From: Amycolatopsis balhimycina FH 1894
GTDB lineage: Bacteria; Actinomycetota; Actinomycetes; Mycobacteriales; Pseudonocardiaceae
Reading direction: 5' to 3'
DNA: 64,000 nucleotides
Assembly: GCF_000384295.1 (NCBI RefSeq)
Contig: NZ_KB913037.1
Location: forward strand, 2,337,975 to 2,401,974
Position numbers and translations under genes: made by a program. This document shows, one piece after another, positions 27,169 to 34,842 of the stretch. Every line of letters begins with the position of its first letter. The first letter of the stretch is position 1. The notes below the pieces were generated by a model. The model saw nothing but the letters and a program-made list of their open reading frames with translations. It made no database searches and was not told where the DNA came from.

Positions 27169-27744
27169 ATGGCGTTGCGGAACGCGGTGATGGCCGCGCT
27201 GCTGGAGGGCGAAGCGTCCGGCTACGACCTCGCGAAGGGGTTCGACGCGACGGTCGCCAACTTCTGGATGACGACGCCTCAGCAGCTCTACCGGGAGCTG
27301 GAACGCATGGAGGCCGAAGGACTGGTCACGGCCCGCGTCATCGAACAGGAGCGCCGGCCCAACAAGCGGCTGTTCTCGTTGACGGAAGCCGGCCGGGAGG
27401 CTGTCCGCGCGTACACCGCGGAATCCCGGGGCAAGCCGGCGGTGATCCGGGACGAGTTGCTGGTCAAGGTGCAGTGCGCGGACGTCGGCGACGTCCAGGC
27501 GGTCCGATCGGCCATCACCGAACGCATGGAGTGGGCGACAACCAAGCTGGCCCGTTACGAAAAGCTGCGACAACGTCTCCTGGACGGGCGCTCGGAGGAG
27601 GCGTACTTCGCGGAGGCCGAGCGCATCGGCCCGTACCTCACCTTGCTGCGCGGCATGGCCTTCGAACGCGAAAATCTCCAGTGGGGAGACGTGGCACTGC
27701 GCAGGCTCAGCCAGCGCACGGACGCCCTCCACGCCGACGACTGA
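27169..27744 (+). CDS. PadR-family transcriptional regulator
   Basis: A 191-residue protein with an N-terminal PadR winged helix (ALRNAVMAALLEGEASGYDLAK, PQQLYRELERMEAEGLV, RRPNKRLFSLTEAGREAV) and a C-terminal helical Vir_act_alpha_C dimerisation region. PadR proteins usually repress a divergent gene and respond to phenolics or drugs. Here the divergent partner is the SnoaL-like gene, 167 bp away. ATG 27169 has no recognisable Shine-Dalgarno sequence, so the mRNA may be short-leadered. The upstream region has TTGACT followed by an AT-rich stretch and a repeated ACTAA element (27126-27143) that could be the operator. Confidence 0.85.
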   Translation: MALRNAVMAALLEGEASGYDLAKGFDATVANFWMTTPQQLYRELERMEAEGLVTARVIEQERRPNKRLFSLTEAGREAVRAYTAESRGKPAVIRDELLVKVQCADVGDVQAVRSAITERMEWATTKLARYEKLRQRLLDGRSEEAYFAEAERIGPYLTLLRGMAFERENLQWGDVALRRLSQRTDALHADD

Positions 27745-28064
27745 GATCAGGCCGGATCGTCGGGATCAGCGGAAACAGCCCTGATCCTTGGACGCGAGGT
27801 CCAGGGTCGAGTCCCGGCGCACGTCCGGCGGGAGCGCCGTCAGGACGACGCAGAGCCTGTGGCGTACCCCACACCGAGCTGGCATCACCGGCCATTTCCA
27901 TGCTCAACTCCAGATGTGCAGATGTCCAACATTTGGAGGTTTGATCGCGGGCCCGCCCCCAGCCGGGGCTCGGCGACTCCCTGCCTTCGGTGACCACTCG
28001 GTCCTCGGGCAGACACCACCCAAGGCGCGTCTTATCGCCTTTTCACGACATAAGAGGAATCCCC
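27745..28064. other. Leader region of the amidohydrolase operon
   Basis: No gene is supported in these 320 bases. A 7-bp hairpin (GGATCAG/CTGATCC, around 27759-27786) may terminate the PadR transcript. The motif at 27915-27943 is the candidate GntR operator. AGAGGA before the GTG at 28065 is the ribosome binding site of the next gene. Confidence 0.55.
27915..27943. promoter_or_regulatory. Candidate GntR/FadR operator, copy 1
   Basis: The stretch begins TGTGCAGATGT, continues with CCAACATTTGGAGGTTTG, and aligns with 30549-30578 at the GntR start with only small gaps. It contains ATGT-CCA-ACAT, the TGT-N3-ACA form typical of FadR-subfamily GntR sites. It lies 122 bp upstream of the amidohydrolase start. 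Confidence 0.5.
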
Positions 28065-29033
28065 GTGAAGTTCATCGGACTCGAGGAACACATGATGCCG
28101 GCGGAGATCATCCAAGCCGCCGGAGTGGACGGCCTGGCCATGATGGACGCGCCGTACCTGGCGGGCCTGAACGACCTCGCCGACGGCGGAGACGCGCGTC
28201 TGCAGGTGATGGACGACGCCACCATCGATGTCCAAGTGCTGTCGGCGGCCGCACACTTGGTCCAGTGTCTGCCGCCCGGGCCGGCCACCGACCTGTCCCG
28301 CCGGCTCAACGACACGATGGCATCGGTGGTGGACAAGCACCCCGACCGCTTCCGGTTCTTCGTCACGTTGCCGACCACCGACCCTGCCGCCGCGGTGGCC
28401 GAATTGAACCGCGGTGTCGAGGAACTCGGAGCCGTGGGCACCATGATCCACGGGCAGACGAACGGGGTTTTCCTCGACGACCCGTCGATGCGTCCCATCC
28501 TCGCCGAAGTCGAACGGCTCGGGATTCCGATCTACCTGCATCCGGGCTTCCCGCCGCCGGAAGTCTACAAAGCGTACTACTCGGGTCTCGACGAGACTGT
28601 GGCCAAGATGCTGTCCACCGGCGGCTGGGGCTGGCACGCCGAGACCGGCATGCACATCCTGCGCATGGTCGCCGGACTCGTGTTCGAACGCTTTCCCACC
28701 CTGCAGATCGTGGTCGGCCACATGGGCGAGAACCTGCCTTTCTCGCTGGCCCGCGCCGACGAATGGCTGACGCCGCGGATCAAGGGATTGTCGGGATCGG
28801 TCGCCGACCAGATCCTCGAGCACGTCCACATCACCATCTCGGCTTATACGACGGCCGCTCCGCTTCTCTGCGCACTGCAGGTGATGGGTGCCGACCGGAT
28901 TCTCTTTGCGGTGGACTATCCGTTCGGAAATTCCGCGACCACCGTCGAATTCCTGCAGAACGCCCCCATCAGCCCCGCGGACAAGGAAAAGATCGCCCAC
29001 GGCAACGCCGAAGCACTGCTCAAGAGGCTTTGA
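28065..29033 (+). CDS. Amidohydrolase-2 family (ACMSD/gamma-resorcylate-type) decarboxylase
   Basis: A 322-residue TIM-barrel protein of the amidohydrolase_2 family, whose members mostly decarboxylate aromatic or heteroaromatic acids without oxygen using one divalent metal. Metal and catalytic residues are visible: Glu/His of the N-terminal GLEEH (Glu7, His9), His in YLHPGF, His in VVGHMGENLPF and Asp in FAVDYPF. Family relatives include gamma-resorcylate decarboxylase, ACMSD and the 3,6-dihydroxypicolinate decarboxylase PicC. The start is GTG 28065 behind AGAGGA. It is the first gene of a probable five-gene operon with an amidase, GntR, MFS and a NicX-like dioxygenase. Confidence 0.85.
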   Translation: MKFIGLEEHMMPAEIIQAAGVDGLAMMDAPYLAGLNDLADGGDARLQVMDDATIDVQVLSAAAHLVQCLPPGPATDLSRRLNDTMASVVDKHPDRFRFFVTLPTTDPAAAVAELNRGVEELGAVGTMIHGQTNGVFLDDPSMRPILAEVERLGIPIYLHPGFPPPEVYKAYYSGLDETVAKMLSTGGWGWHAETGMHILRMVAGLVFERFPTLQIVVGHMGENLPFSLARADEWLTPRIKGLSGSVADQILEHVHITISAYTTAAPLLCALQVMGADRILFAVDYPFGNSATTVEFLQNAPISPADKEKIAHGNAEALLKRL

Positions 29034-29058
29034 CACCCACCACCATCAGGAGAGCACC

Positions 29059-30522
29059 ATGAGTGACCTCGCGTTCGCGTCGGCGACGCGCCTCGTCGCG
29101 GCGCTGGCCCGCAAGGAGCTGTCGAGCACCGAACTGCTCGACTACTACCTGGAGCGCGTCGCACGCCTGAACCTCACGATCAACGCCGTCGTGGTGCTGG
29201 ACGAGGAGCGAGCGCGCGAAGCGGCCCGCGCCGCCGACGAGGCGATCGCGGCCGGCCGCTCGCTCGGCCCCCTGCACGGGCTCCCGATGACCGTCAAGGA
29301 GTGCTTCGATGCGGCCGGCATGCGCACGACCTGCGGCGCCCCTGCCTTCGCCGACAACGTTTCGAGTCACGATGCCGACGCAGTCGCGCGGCTGCGCGCA
29401 GCGGGCGCCGTCGTGTTCGGCAAGACGAACCTGCCGATCTGGTGCCGCGAGGGCCAAGCGTTCAACGAGGTCTACGGCACGACGAGCAACCCCTGGGACC
29501 TGTCGCGCGGGCCGGGCGGCTCGTCGGGCGGTTCGGCCGCCGCGCTGGCCGCAGGCCTGACCGGGCTCGAGCTCGGCAGCGACATCGCCGGCTCGATCCG
29601 CAACCCCGCCCACACGTGCGGCGTCTACGGCCTGAAGCCGTCCCGGGGCGTCGTCTCGCAGCGCGGCATCCTGAAGACACGGCCGGGGGCGCTTGCGCCG
29701 AGGGATCTGGTGCTCCCCGGTCCGCTCGCGCGCAGCGCCGACGACCTCGAGCTGGCGCTCGACGTGCTCGCCGGACCGATCGAGGAGGACCGCACGGCCT
29801 GGCGGCTCGAGCTGCCGCCGCCACGCAGCCGGGAGCTCGCGGATTTCCGGGTCGCCGCGTGGCTGGACGACCCGTGGGCTCCGGTTGACGCCACGGTGCT
29901 CGAGCTGCTCCAGGACGCAGTCAGCGCACTCGAGCGTGCGGGCGCGCGCGTGGAACGGCGGCCCGGCCCGGTCGCGCTGGAGACGTCGGACCGCCTCTAC
30001 CGGCACCTGCTGATGGGAGCCCTCTCGACCGGACTGGCCGACGAGGCGGTGGCCGGGATCGACGCCGGGCTGGCGCAGCTTCCCCCTGCTGCCGGCGACC
30101 TCGGCGCACGCCACCGGCGTGGCCTCGTCCAGCGTCATCGCGACTGGCTGGGTGCCGACGAGGAGCGCTGGCAGATGCGCCGCCAATGGGCCGGCTTCTT
30201 CCAGGACTACGACGTGCTGGTGTGTCCGGTGTGGACGCTGCCGGCGATCCCGCACGACCAGTCGCCGGACTTGGACGCGCGGGTGATCGAGGTCAACGGC
30301 GTCACGCGACCGTACTGGGACCTCGTGACGTGGGCCGGCATCGCCAACCTGCTCGGCCTGCCCGCCGCGTCCGTGCCGATCGGCCGCACGCGCGGCGACG
30401 GACTGCCGGTCGGCCTGCAGATCATCGGTCCGTACCTGGAGGACCGAACGGTGATCGAGTTCGCGCGCCACGTCGCCCAGCACGTGCCCGGCTTCGAGGC
30501 ACCGCCCGGCTTCCGCGCCTGA
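29059..30522 (+). CDS. Amidase-signature family amidase
   Basis: A 487-residue amidase of the AS family. The Ser-cisSer-Lys triad is visible: Lys in MTVKEC (near residue 80), the glycine-rich GGSSGGSA with the cis-Ser, and the nucleophile Ser in GSDIAGSIRNPA. Length is normal for the family. ATG 29059 follows CAGGAGAG. The gap from the decarboxylase is 25 nt. In this operon it might hydrolyse an acyclic amide released by ring cleavage, such as maleamate or N-formylmaleamate. This is inference, because known enzymes for those steps belong to other families. Confidence 0.88.
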   Translation: MSDLAFASATRLVAALARKELSSTELLDYYLERVARLNLTINAVVVLDEERAREAARAADEAIAAGRSLGPLHGLPMTVKECFDAAGMRTTCGAPAFADNVSSHDADAVARLRAAGAVVFGKTNLPIWCREGQAFNEVYGTTSNPWDLSRGPGGSSGGSAAALAAGLTGLELGSDIAGSIRNPAHTCGVYGLKPSRGVVSQRGILKTRPGALAPRDLVLPGPLARSADDLELALDVLAGPIEEDRTAWRLELPPPRSRELADFRVAAWLDDPWAPVDATVLELLQDAVSALERAGARVERRPGPVALETSDRLYRHLLMGALSTGLADEAVAGIDAGLAQLPPAAGDLGARHRRGLVQRHRDWLGADEERWQMRRQWAGFFQDYDVLVCPVWTLPAIPHDQSPDLDARVIEVNGVTRPYWDLVTWAGIANLLGLPAASVPIGRTRGDGLPVGLQIIGPYLEDRTVIEFARHVAQHVPGFEAPPGFRA

Positions 30523-30548
30523 CCGCCACTCGCGTGTTCGACAATCAC

Positions 30549-30578
30549 TGTGCAGATGTGCAAAACATGGAGGTTTTG
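30549..30578. promoter_or_regulatory. Candidate GntR/FadR operator, copy 2, at the GntR start
   Basis: Second copy of the motif at 27915: TGTGCAGATGT then GCAAAACATGGAGGTTTTG. It overlaps the GntR ribosome binding site and a possible ATG (30567), so binding could also limit translation or transcription of the regulator itself. It includes the inverted repeat CAAAAC-N6-GTTTTG (30561-30578). Confidence 0.5.
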
Positions 30579-31316
30579 GTGGAGGGATTGCAGCAACCGC
30601 GCCGGGCGTCGACCCTGGCCGCGCAGGTTTCCGACCAGTTGCGGGAGCAGCTGGTGTCCGGGCGATGGCCGGTGGGCACGCGCATCCCGGGCGAGCAGGA
30701 GCTGGCCGAGATGCTTCAGGTCAGCCGGAACACCATCCGCGAGGCGTTGCGGGCGTTGGTGCACCTCGGCCTGCTCGAGGCGCGAGTCGGCGACGGCACC
30801 TACGTCCGGGTGACCAGCGAACTGGAGGCCGTCCTGCTGCGGCGAACGGCCACCACGCGACCGGCGGACGTCTTGGAGCTGCGGGCGGTGCTGGAGGAAC
30901 ACGCCGCGGGCCTGGCCGCCGAGCGGCGCTCGGCGGCCGATATGGCGCAGCTGCGTGCGCTCCTCGCGGCGGCTCGCGAGAGCAACCACCCCGGATCGAT
31001 GGCGCGGATCGCCGCGGCGGACGGCGCTTTTCACCTCGCCGTCGTGCGGGCCGGCGGCAACGAGCTACTGGGAGAACTCTACGAATACCTGGGCAGCGCG
31101 CTGTCAGCGCTGCTGACCGCACTGCCGTGGGACGGCGACGTCGCTGCCGAGCACGATCACTGGCACGGTGCGCTCGTCGACGCGATCGGCGCCGGCGACC
31201 CGGTCGCCGCCCGGTACGCGGCGTCCATGCTGGTGCAGGTGACCGGGCGGTTGAGCACAGCTGCCACCGCCGAGCAAGGTGGCGCGGGCAGGACCGGTCG
31301 TCGTGCGGGGGAATGA
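30579..31316 (+). CDS. GntR-family (FadR subfamily) transcriptional regulator
   Basis: A 245-residue regulator: an N-terminal winged helix (QVSDQLREQLVSGRWPVGTR, EQELAEMLQVSRNTIREAL) and a C-terminal all-helical FCD ligand-binding domain (ELRAVLEEHAAGLAAERR, FHLAVVRAGGNELLGELYEY, HDHWHGALVDAI). The FCD metal-binding pattern Asp...His...His is visible. GTG 30579 has GGAGG 5 nt upstream; the ATG at 30567 (four residues longer) would lack a ribosome binding site. FCD domains usually bind carboxylates, which suits control of an aromatic-acid operon in which this gene is third. Confidence 0.87.
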   Translation: MEGLQQPRRASTLAAQVSDQLREQLVSGRWPVGTRIPGEQELAEMLQVSRNTIREALRALVHLGLLEARVGDGTYVRVTSELEAVLLRRTATTRPADVLELRAVLEEHAAGLAAERRSAADMAQLRALLAAARESNHPGSMARIAAADGAFHLAVVRAGGNELLGELYEYLGSALSALLTALPWDGDVAAEHDHWHGALVDAIGAGDPVAARYAASMLVQVTGRLSTAATAEQGGAGRTGRRAGE

Positions 31317-32550
31317 CTTGCGCGGCTCCGCTGCTCAGGCGGGGAACGCCGTGCCGGGCCCGCGGTCCGGCGTGTGGCTGCTCGTCGGCATCGTGCTGGT
31401 CGCGGCGAACCTGCGTGCCGCCCTGACCGGGGTCGGGCCGCTGCTCCCCGGGATCGCGGCGTCGACCGGCCTGTCCGGCACCGGGATCGGGCTGCTCAGC
31501 ACCCTGCCGCTGCTCACCTTCGCCGTCACCTCGCCGCTGGTCGGCCGGACCGCACATCGCCACGGCGCGCCCCGCACCCTGTTCTTCTCGCTGGCCGTGC
31601 TGGTGGCCGGGCTGCTCGTGCGCTCGCTGCCTGGGGTGTTCTTCTTGTTCGCGGGCACTGTGGTGGTCGCGGCCGCGATCGCCTACGGCAACGTGCTGCT
31701 GCCGTCGGTCGTCAAGAGCACCGTGCCGGAAGACCGGATCGCGCAGGTGACCGGCCTCTACGTCACCGCGATGGGCCTGCTCGCCGCCCTCTCTTCCGGG
31801 ATTTCGGTGCCACTGGCCGAGCACGTGCCGGGAGGCTGGCGCACCGCACTGGGGGGCTGGGCCGTCCTCGCTGTCCTGGCCATCGGGGTCTGGATTCCGC
31901 AGTATCGGCGCCCCCGCCGCGTGGCGGCGACACCTGCCACGCGGGAGCGCATCCCCTGGCGTTCCCCCCTGGCCTGGCAGGTCAGCGTGTTCATGGGGCT
32001 GCAGTCCCTCGGCTTCTACACCACGATCGCGTGGCTGCCCGGCATCGTGCACGACCACGGAGTGGGCGAGGCCGCCGCCGGGTGGCAGTTGTTCCTCTTC
32101 CAGATCATCGGCCTGGTCTCCAGCAGCGTCCTTCCCATCCTGGTCCGCAGGGGGCTGGACCAGCGGCTCCTGGCCGCGGCCGGCTCGGCGATCGTCGCGG
32201 GGGGCTTCGCGCTGCTGGCCGTGGCCCCGCAGCTGGCCGTCGTGTCCAGTGTGCTCACCGGCCTGGGCGGCGGAGCGTGCCTGGTCCTCGCCCTGAGCTT
32301 CCAAGGACAACGGGCGGCCGACGCCTCGCAGGCGGCCGCGCTGGCCTCGATGGCCCAGTCCGTCGGCTACCTGGTGGCCGCCGTCGGACCGCTCCTGCTC
32401 GGCGCGCTGCACGACCTCACCGGTGGCTGGACACTCCCCCTCCTGCTGCTGGTCGCCCTGACGCTCACCCAGGCCGCCGTCGGCGCCCGCGCCGGCCGCG
32501 ACCGGCACCTGAACTCCCCATCCCTCGTTCCCACCCCGATCGGAGACTGA
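31303..32550 (+). CDS. MFS transporter, CynX/NimT type
   Basis: About 415 residues with twelve predicted membrane helices. The N-terminal segment VLVAANLRAALTGVGPLLPGI is characteristic of the CynX/NimT (cyanate, 2-nitroimidazole) branch of the major facilitator superfamily. The start is uncertain: GTG 31303 overlaps the GntR gene by 14 nt, and TTG 31318 behind GGGGGAA is an alternative. In this operon it probably imports the aromatic or heterocyclic substrate or exports an intermediate. Confidence 0.85.
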   Translation: MRGNDLRGSAAQAGNAVPGPRSGVWLLVGIVLVAANLRAALTGVGPLLPGIAASTGLSGTGIGLLSTLPLLTFAVTSPLVGRTAHRHGAPRTLFFSLAVLVAGLLVRSLPGVFFLFAGTVVVAAAIAYGNVLLPSVVKSTVPEDRIAQVTGLYVTAMGLLAALSSGISVPLAEHVPGGWRTALGGWAVLAVLAIGVWIPQYRRPRRVAATPATRERIPWRSPLAWQVSVFMGLQSLGFYTTIAWLPGIVHDHGVGEAAAGWQLFLFQIIGLVSSSVLPILVRRGLDQRLLAAAGSAIVAGGFALLAVAPQLAVVSSVLTGLGGGACLVLALSFQGQRAADASQAAALASMAQSVGYLVAAVGPLLLGALHDLTGGWTLPLLLLVALTLTQAAVGARAGRDRHLNSPSLVPTPIGD

Positions 32551-32555
32551 CCGCC

Positions 32556-33680
32556 ATGACCACGACCGCACCCTTCAGCTACCTGGACACGCCGACCGCG
32601 GCGCCGCTGTCGATCACCGAGCTGATGTCCGGTGCCTACAACCTCCTGGAGTACGCCGCGGTCACGGCGGGAGAGCAGGTGCTTATCCTGGCCGAGCACG
32701 GCACCGATCCGGTGGTCATCCAGGCCATCGCCGCGGCGGCCGCCTACCGCAACGCCGAGGTGCACGTCCTGTCCACACCGCCGTTCAGCGCCGGCGGATG
32801 GGACCGCGCAACACCCTCACCGCTGCTGTCCGCCGCCCACGCCGCCGCCGACGCGGTGCTCTCGCTGACCTGGTGGAGCGAAGTGCACACCGCCCCGCTG
32901 TTCTTCAACGAGGTCGCCAAGCAACGGGCCCGGTTCGTCTCGCTCCACCAGACCGCCACCGCCGCGGCCCTGTCCACCGGCGCCCGGTTCCCGCTCGAGC
33001 TGTACCTCGCCCTGGAAGCCAAGACCTACGCCCAGATCTCCGCGGCCGAGGAAATCAGGGTCACGACCGCGCTCGGCACCGACGTGACCTTCCGCGACTT
33101 CACCACGGGATCACCGGTGAGCGGCCACACCAGCGCCCCGGTCACCGCCGGCATGTGGCGGCCCTTCCCGTACGGAGGCGCCAACTTCTCCCCCGACCAG
33201 ACCGACGGCGTGGTCGTCATCGAGGAATCCACGGTCACCGGTGTCCCCGCCGAACGGACCACCCTGGAGCTGAAAGACAACCGCGTCACCGCCATCCACG
33301 GCGGCGCGGCCGCCGACCTGAGGCGGTACGCACCGGACGGCTACTACATGCGCCACGCGCTCATCGGGCTCAACCCCAAGGTCCGCTCGGCAGGCGGCAC
33401 CCAGTTCGAACGCGAGAAGCACGCCGGCGCCTTCTACTTCGGCATCGACGGCCTGACCCCGCAGGGAACGGTCGACCGCGCGGCCCCCGGCCACGCCCAC
33501 TGCGACTGCCAGTTCGACCGGCCCACCATCACCCTCGACGGCCGGCCCTTCGTCGACAACGGCAACCTCCTGCTCCTCGACGACCCCGAAATCCGCGAGC
33601 TGGCCGGGAAGTTCGGGCCTGCCGACATCCTGCTCGACCCCAACCCTCGCCTCGTCCTGCCGCCCCGCTACAGCCGCTGA
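32556..33680 (+). CDS. NicX/M29-aminopeptidase-like protein, possible 2,5-dihydroxypyridine-type dioxygenase
   Basis: A 374-residue protein of the thermophilic metalloprotease (M29)/NicX superfamily. The central LELKDNRVTAIHGG followed by YYMRHALIGLNPKVRS, and the later HAHCDCQFD, align with the region of NicX (2,5-dihydroxypyridine 5,6-dioxygenase) that provides its His-His-Asp iron ligands; all three appear conserved (His in MRHAL, His and Asp in HCD). NicX opens the pyridine ring to N-formylmaleamate. An aminopeptidase or another ring-cleaving role remains possible. ATG 32556 is 5 nt after the MFS stop, and a strong terminator follows. Confidence 0.7.
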   Translation: MTTTAPFSYLDTPTAAPLSITELMSGAYNLLEYAAVTAGEQVLILAEHGTDPVVIQAIAAAAAYRNAEVHVLSTPPFSAGGWDRATPSPLLSAAHAAADAVLSLTWWSEVHTAPLFFNEVAKQRARFVSLHQTATAAALSTGARFPLELYLALEAKTYAQISAAEEIRVTTALGTDVTFRDFTTGSPVSGHTSAPVTAGMWRPFPYGGANFSPDQTDGVVVIEESTVTGVPAERTTLELKDNRVTAIHGGAAADLRRYAPDGYYMRHALIGLNPKVRSAGGTQFEREKHAGAFYFGIDGLTPQGTVDRAAPGHAHCDCQFDRPTITLDGRPFVDNGNLLLLDDPEIRELAGKFGPADILLDPNPRLVLPPRYSR

Positions 33681-33686
33681 CCACGA

Positions 33687-33718
33687 CCCCGGGCAGGCCC
33701 CGGCGGGCCTGCCCGGGG
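33687..33718 (+). terminator. Strong hairpin ending the decarboxylase-dioxygenase operon
   Basis: Perfect 14-bp arms (CCCCGGGCAGGCCC at 33687-33700, complement at 33705-33718) with a CGGC loop, 6 nt after the stop of the NicX-like gene. Confidence 0.8.
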
Positions 33719-33758
33719 TTCGATGTCCGGAATCGCTCTCCAGAAAGAGGACCCGCTC

Positions 33759-34550
33759 ATGCCCCCACCGACGGTCCGCCACCTCGCTGCTTTGGGCAGT
33801 TCCTTCGCCTCAGGACCCGGCATCGAGCCCTACGCGGACAAGAGGGCCTGGCGCTCGGGCCGCAACTACGCCCACCTGCTGGCCGAGCGGCTCGGCAGCG
33901 ATCTGACCGACCTCACCGTCGCCGGAGCCACCACCGCCACCATCCTGGAGCGCCCGCAACGCATGCTGTGGCGCAAGTTCCCGGCTCAGCTCTCCCGGCT
34001 TCCCCGGGAAGCCGACCTCGTGACCGTGACCGCGGGTGGCAACGACCTGGGCTACATCAGCAGCATGATCGCGCTGTCGTATCGCGCCTGGCTCTCGCAA
34101 CGCCGGACGACCCGAACCTTCGCACCGCTCCTCGCTCGGCACGGTGTCCCGGCCCTCACCGAGAGCATGCTCGACCAGACCACTTCGCACCTCGTGGCGA
34201 TCGTGGCCGCGATCACCAAGCAGGCACCGGGTGCCCGCGTAGTGCTCGTCGATTACCTCACCGTGCTCGACGCCGATACCCCGACCGGCCCGGACGCGCC
34301 GTTTCCCGCCGCGACCCGCGACTCGCTGCGCGCGGTCGCCGGGGCGTTGGCCGACGCCTTCGCGGACGCGGCGAAGCTCTCCGGCGCTGACCTGGTGGCG
34401 ATGAGCCGGCTCAGCGAGGGACACGGACTCACCAGTGCGCACCCGTGGGTGAACGGGTTCATGGCCAAGCAGCCGACAGCGTCGTTCCACCCCACTCTCA
34501 CGGGGATGACCGCGGTCGCCGACGCGGTGATCGACCACCTGGGCCGCTGA
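33759..34550 (+). CDS. SGNH/GDSL-family hydrolase, intracellular
   Basis: A 263-residue SGNH hydrolase: block I LGSSFASG (Ser), block III TAGGNDLGY (Asn), and C-terminal SFHPTLTGM supplying His. No signal peptide is visible, unlike the other esterases in this window. ATG 33759 is supported by AGAGGA 8 nt upstream; an in-frame ATG at 33723 comes straight after the upstream terminator and is less likely. The gene has hairpins on both sides and appears to be its own transcription unit. Substrate unknown. Confidence 0.8.
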   Translation: MPPPTVRHLAALGSSFASGPGIEPYADKRAWRSGRNYAHLLAERLGSDLTDLTVAGATTATILERPQRMLWRKFPAQLSRLPREADLVTVTAGGNDLGYISSMIALSYRAWLSQRRTTRTFAPLLARHGVPALTESMLDQTTSHLVAIVAAITKQAPGARVVLVDYLTVLDADTPTGPDAPFPAATRDSLRAVAGALADAFADAAKLSGADLVAMSRLSEGHGLTSAHPWVNGFMAKQPTASFHPTLTGMTAVADAVIDHLGR

Positions 34551-34554
34551 CCCT

Positions 34555-34577
34555 CCGATCGGCAACACGCCGATCGG
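34555..34577 (+). terminator. Hairpin after the SGNH hydrolase
   Basis: CCGATCGGC (34555-34563), loop AACAC, GCCGATCGG (34569-34577): perfect 9-bp stem directly after the stop codon. Confidence 0.65.
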
Positions 34578-34592
34578 CCATCGAAATCGGCA

Positions 34593-34606
34593 AGAAAGCG
34601 CTTACT
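34593..34606. promoter_or_regulatory. AGCGCT operator upstream of the CE4 gene
   Basis: AGAAAGCGCTTACT has the same AAGCGCTT-type core as 24319. It stands 30 bp upstream of the -35 box of the next promoter and about 240 bp before the CE4 start. Confidence 0.5.
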
Positions 34607-34635
34607 TCACGACTGGACTGATCGGGTCGCGGAGG

Positions 34636-34665
34636 TTGACAACCACTGAACAGGCTGGCTTGAAT
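34636..34665 (+). promoter_or_regulatory. Candidate promoter of the CE4 deacetylase
   Basis: TTGACA (34636-34641), 18-nt spacer, TTGAAT (34660-34665), giving a leader of about 170 nt. Confidence 0.45.
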
Positions 34666-34842
34666 CGGCTCATCGCGACGGTGACGGTGCGCCGGTTCCG
34701 GTCCAGGCGTGCCGCCGGGTACGCCCCAGCTCATCTTTCGCAGCCGTCGCCTTTCGTCGCCACCCAGGTGGGCAGTTCGAACCGCTGCACGAGCGCGCGC
34801 TCACCACACCGGCCACGGCCGAAGATCGAAGGGACGAGACCC

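Noticed and set aside
27162..27944. Similar peptides CADVQHLEV and CADVQNMEV at the two GntR-motif copies, suggesting a duplicated gene start
   Set aside because: The first copy stops immediately after the motif and the similarity is better explained by a repeated DNA operator.
30721..32571. 616-codon minus-strand frame opposite GntR and MFS
   Set aside because: Arg/Gly/Gln-rich antisense product with no fold signature; both plus-strand genes are well supported.
34636..34842. An in-frame N-terminal extension of the CE4 protein from 34636
   Set aside because: The extension overlaps the promoter-like TTGACA/TTGAAT boxes and would place about 69 Arg-rich residues before a clear signal peptide.
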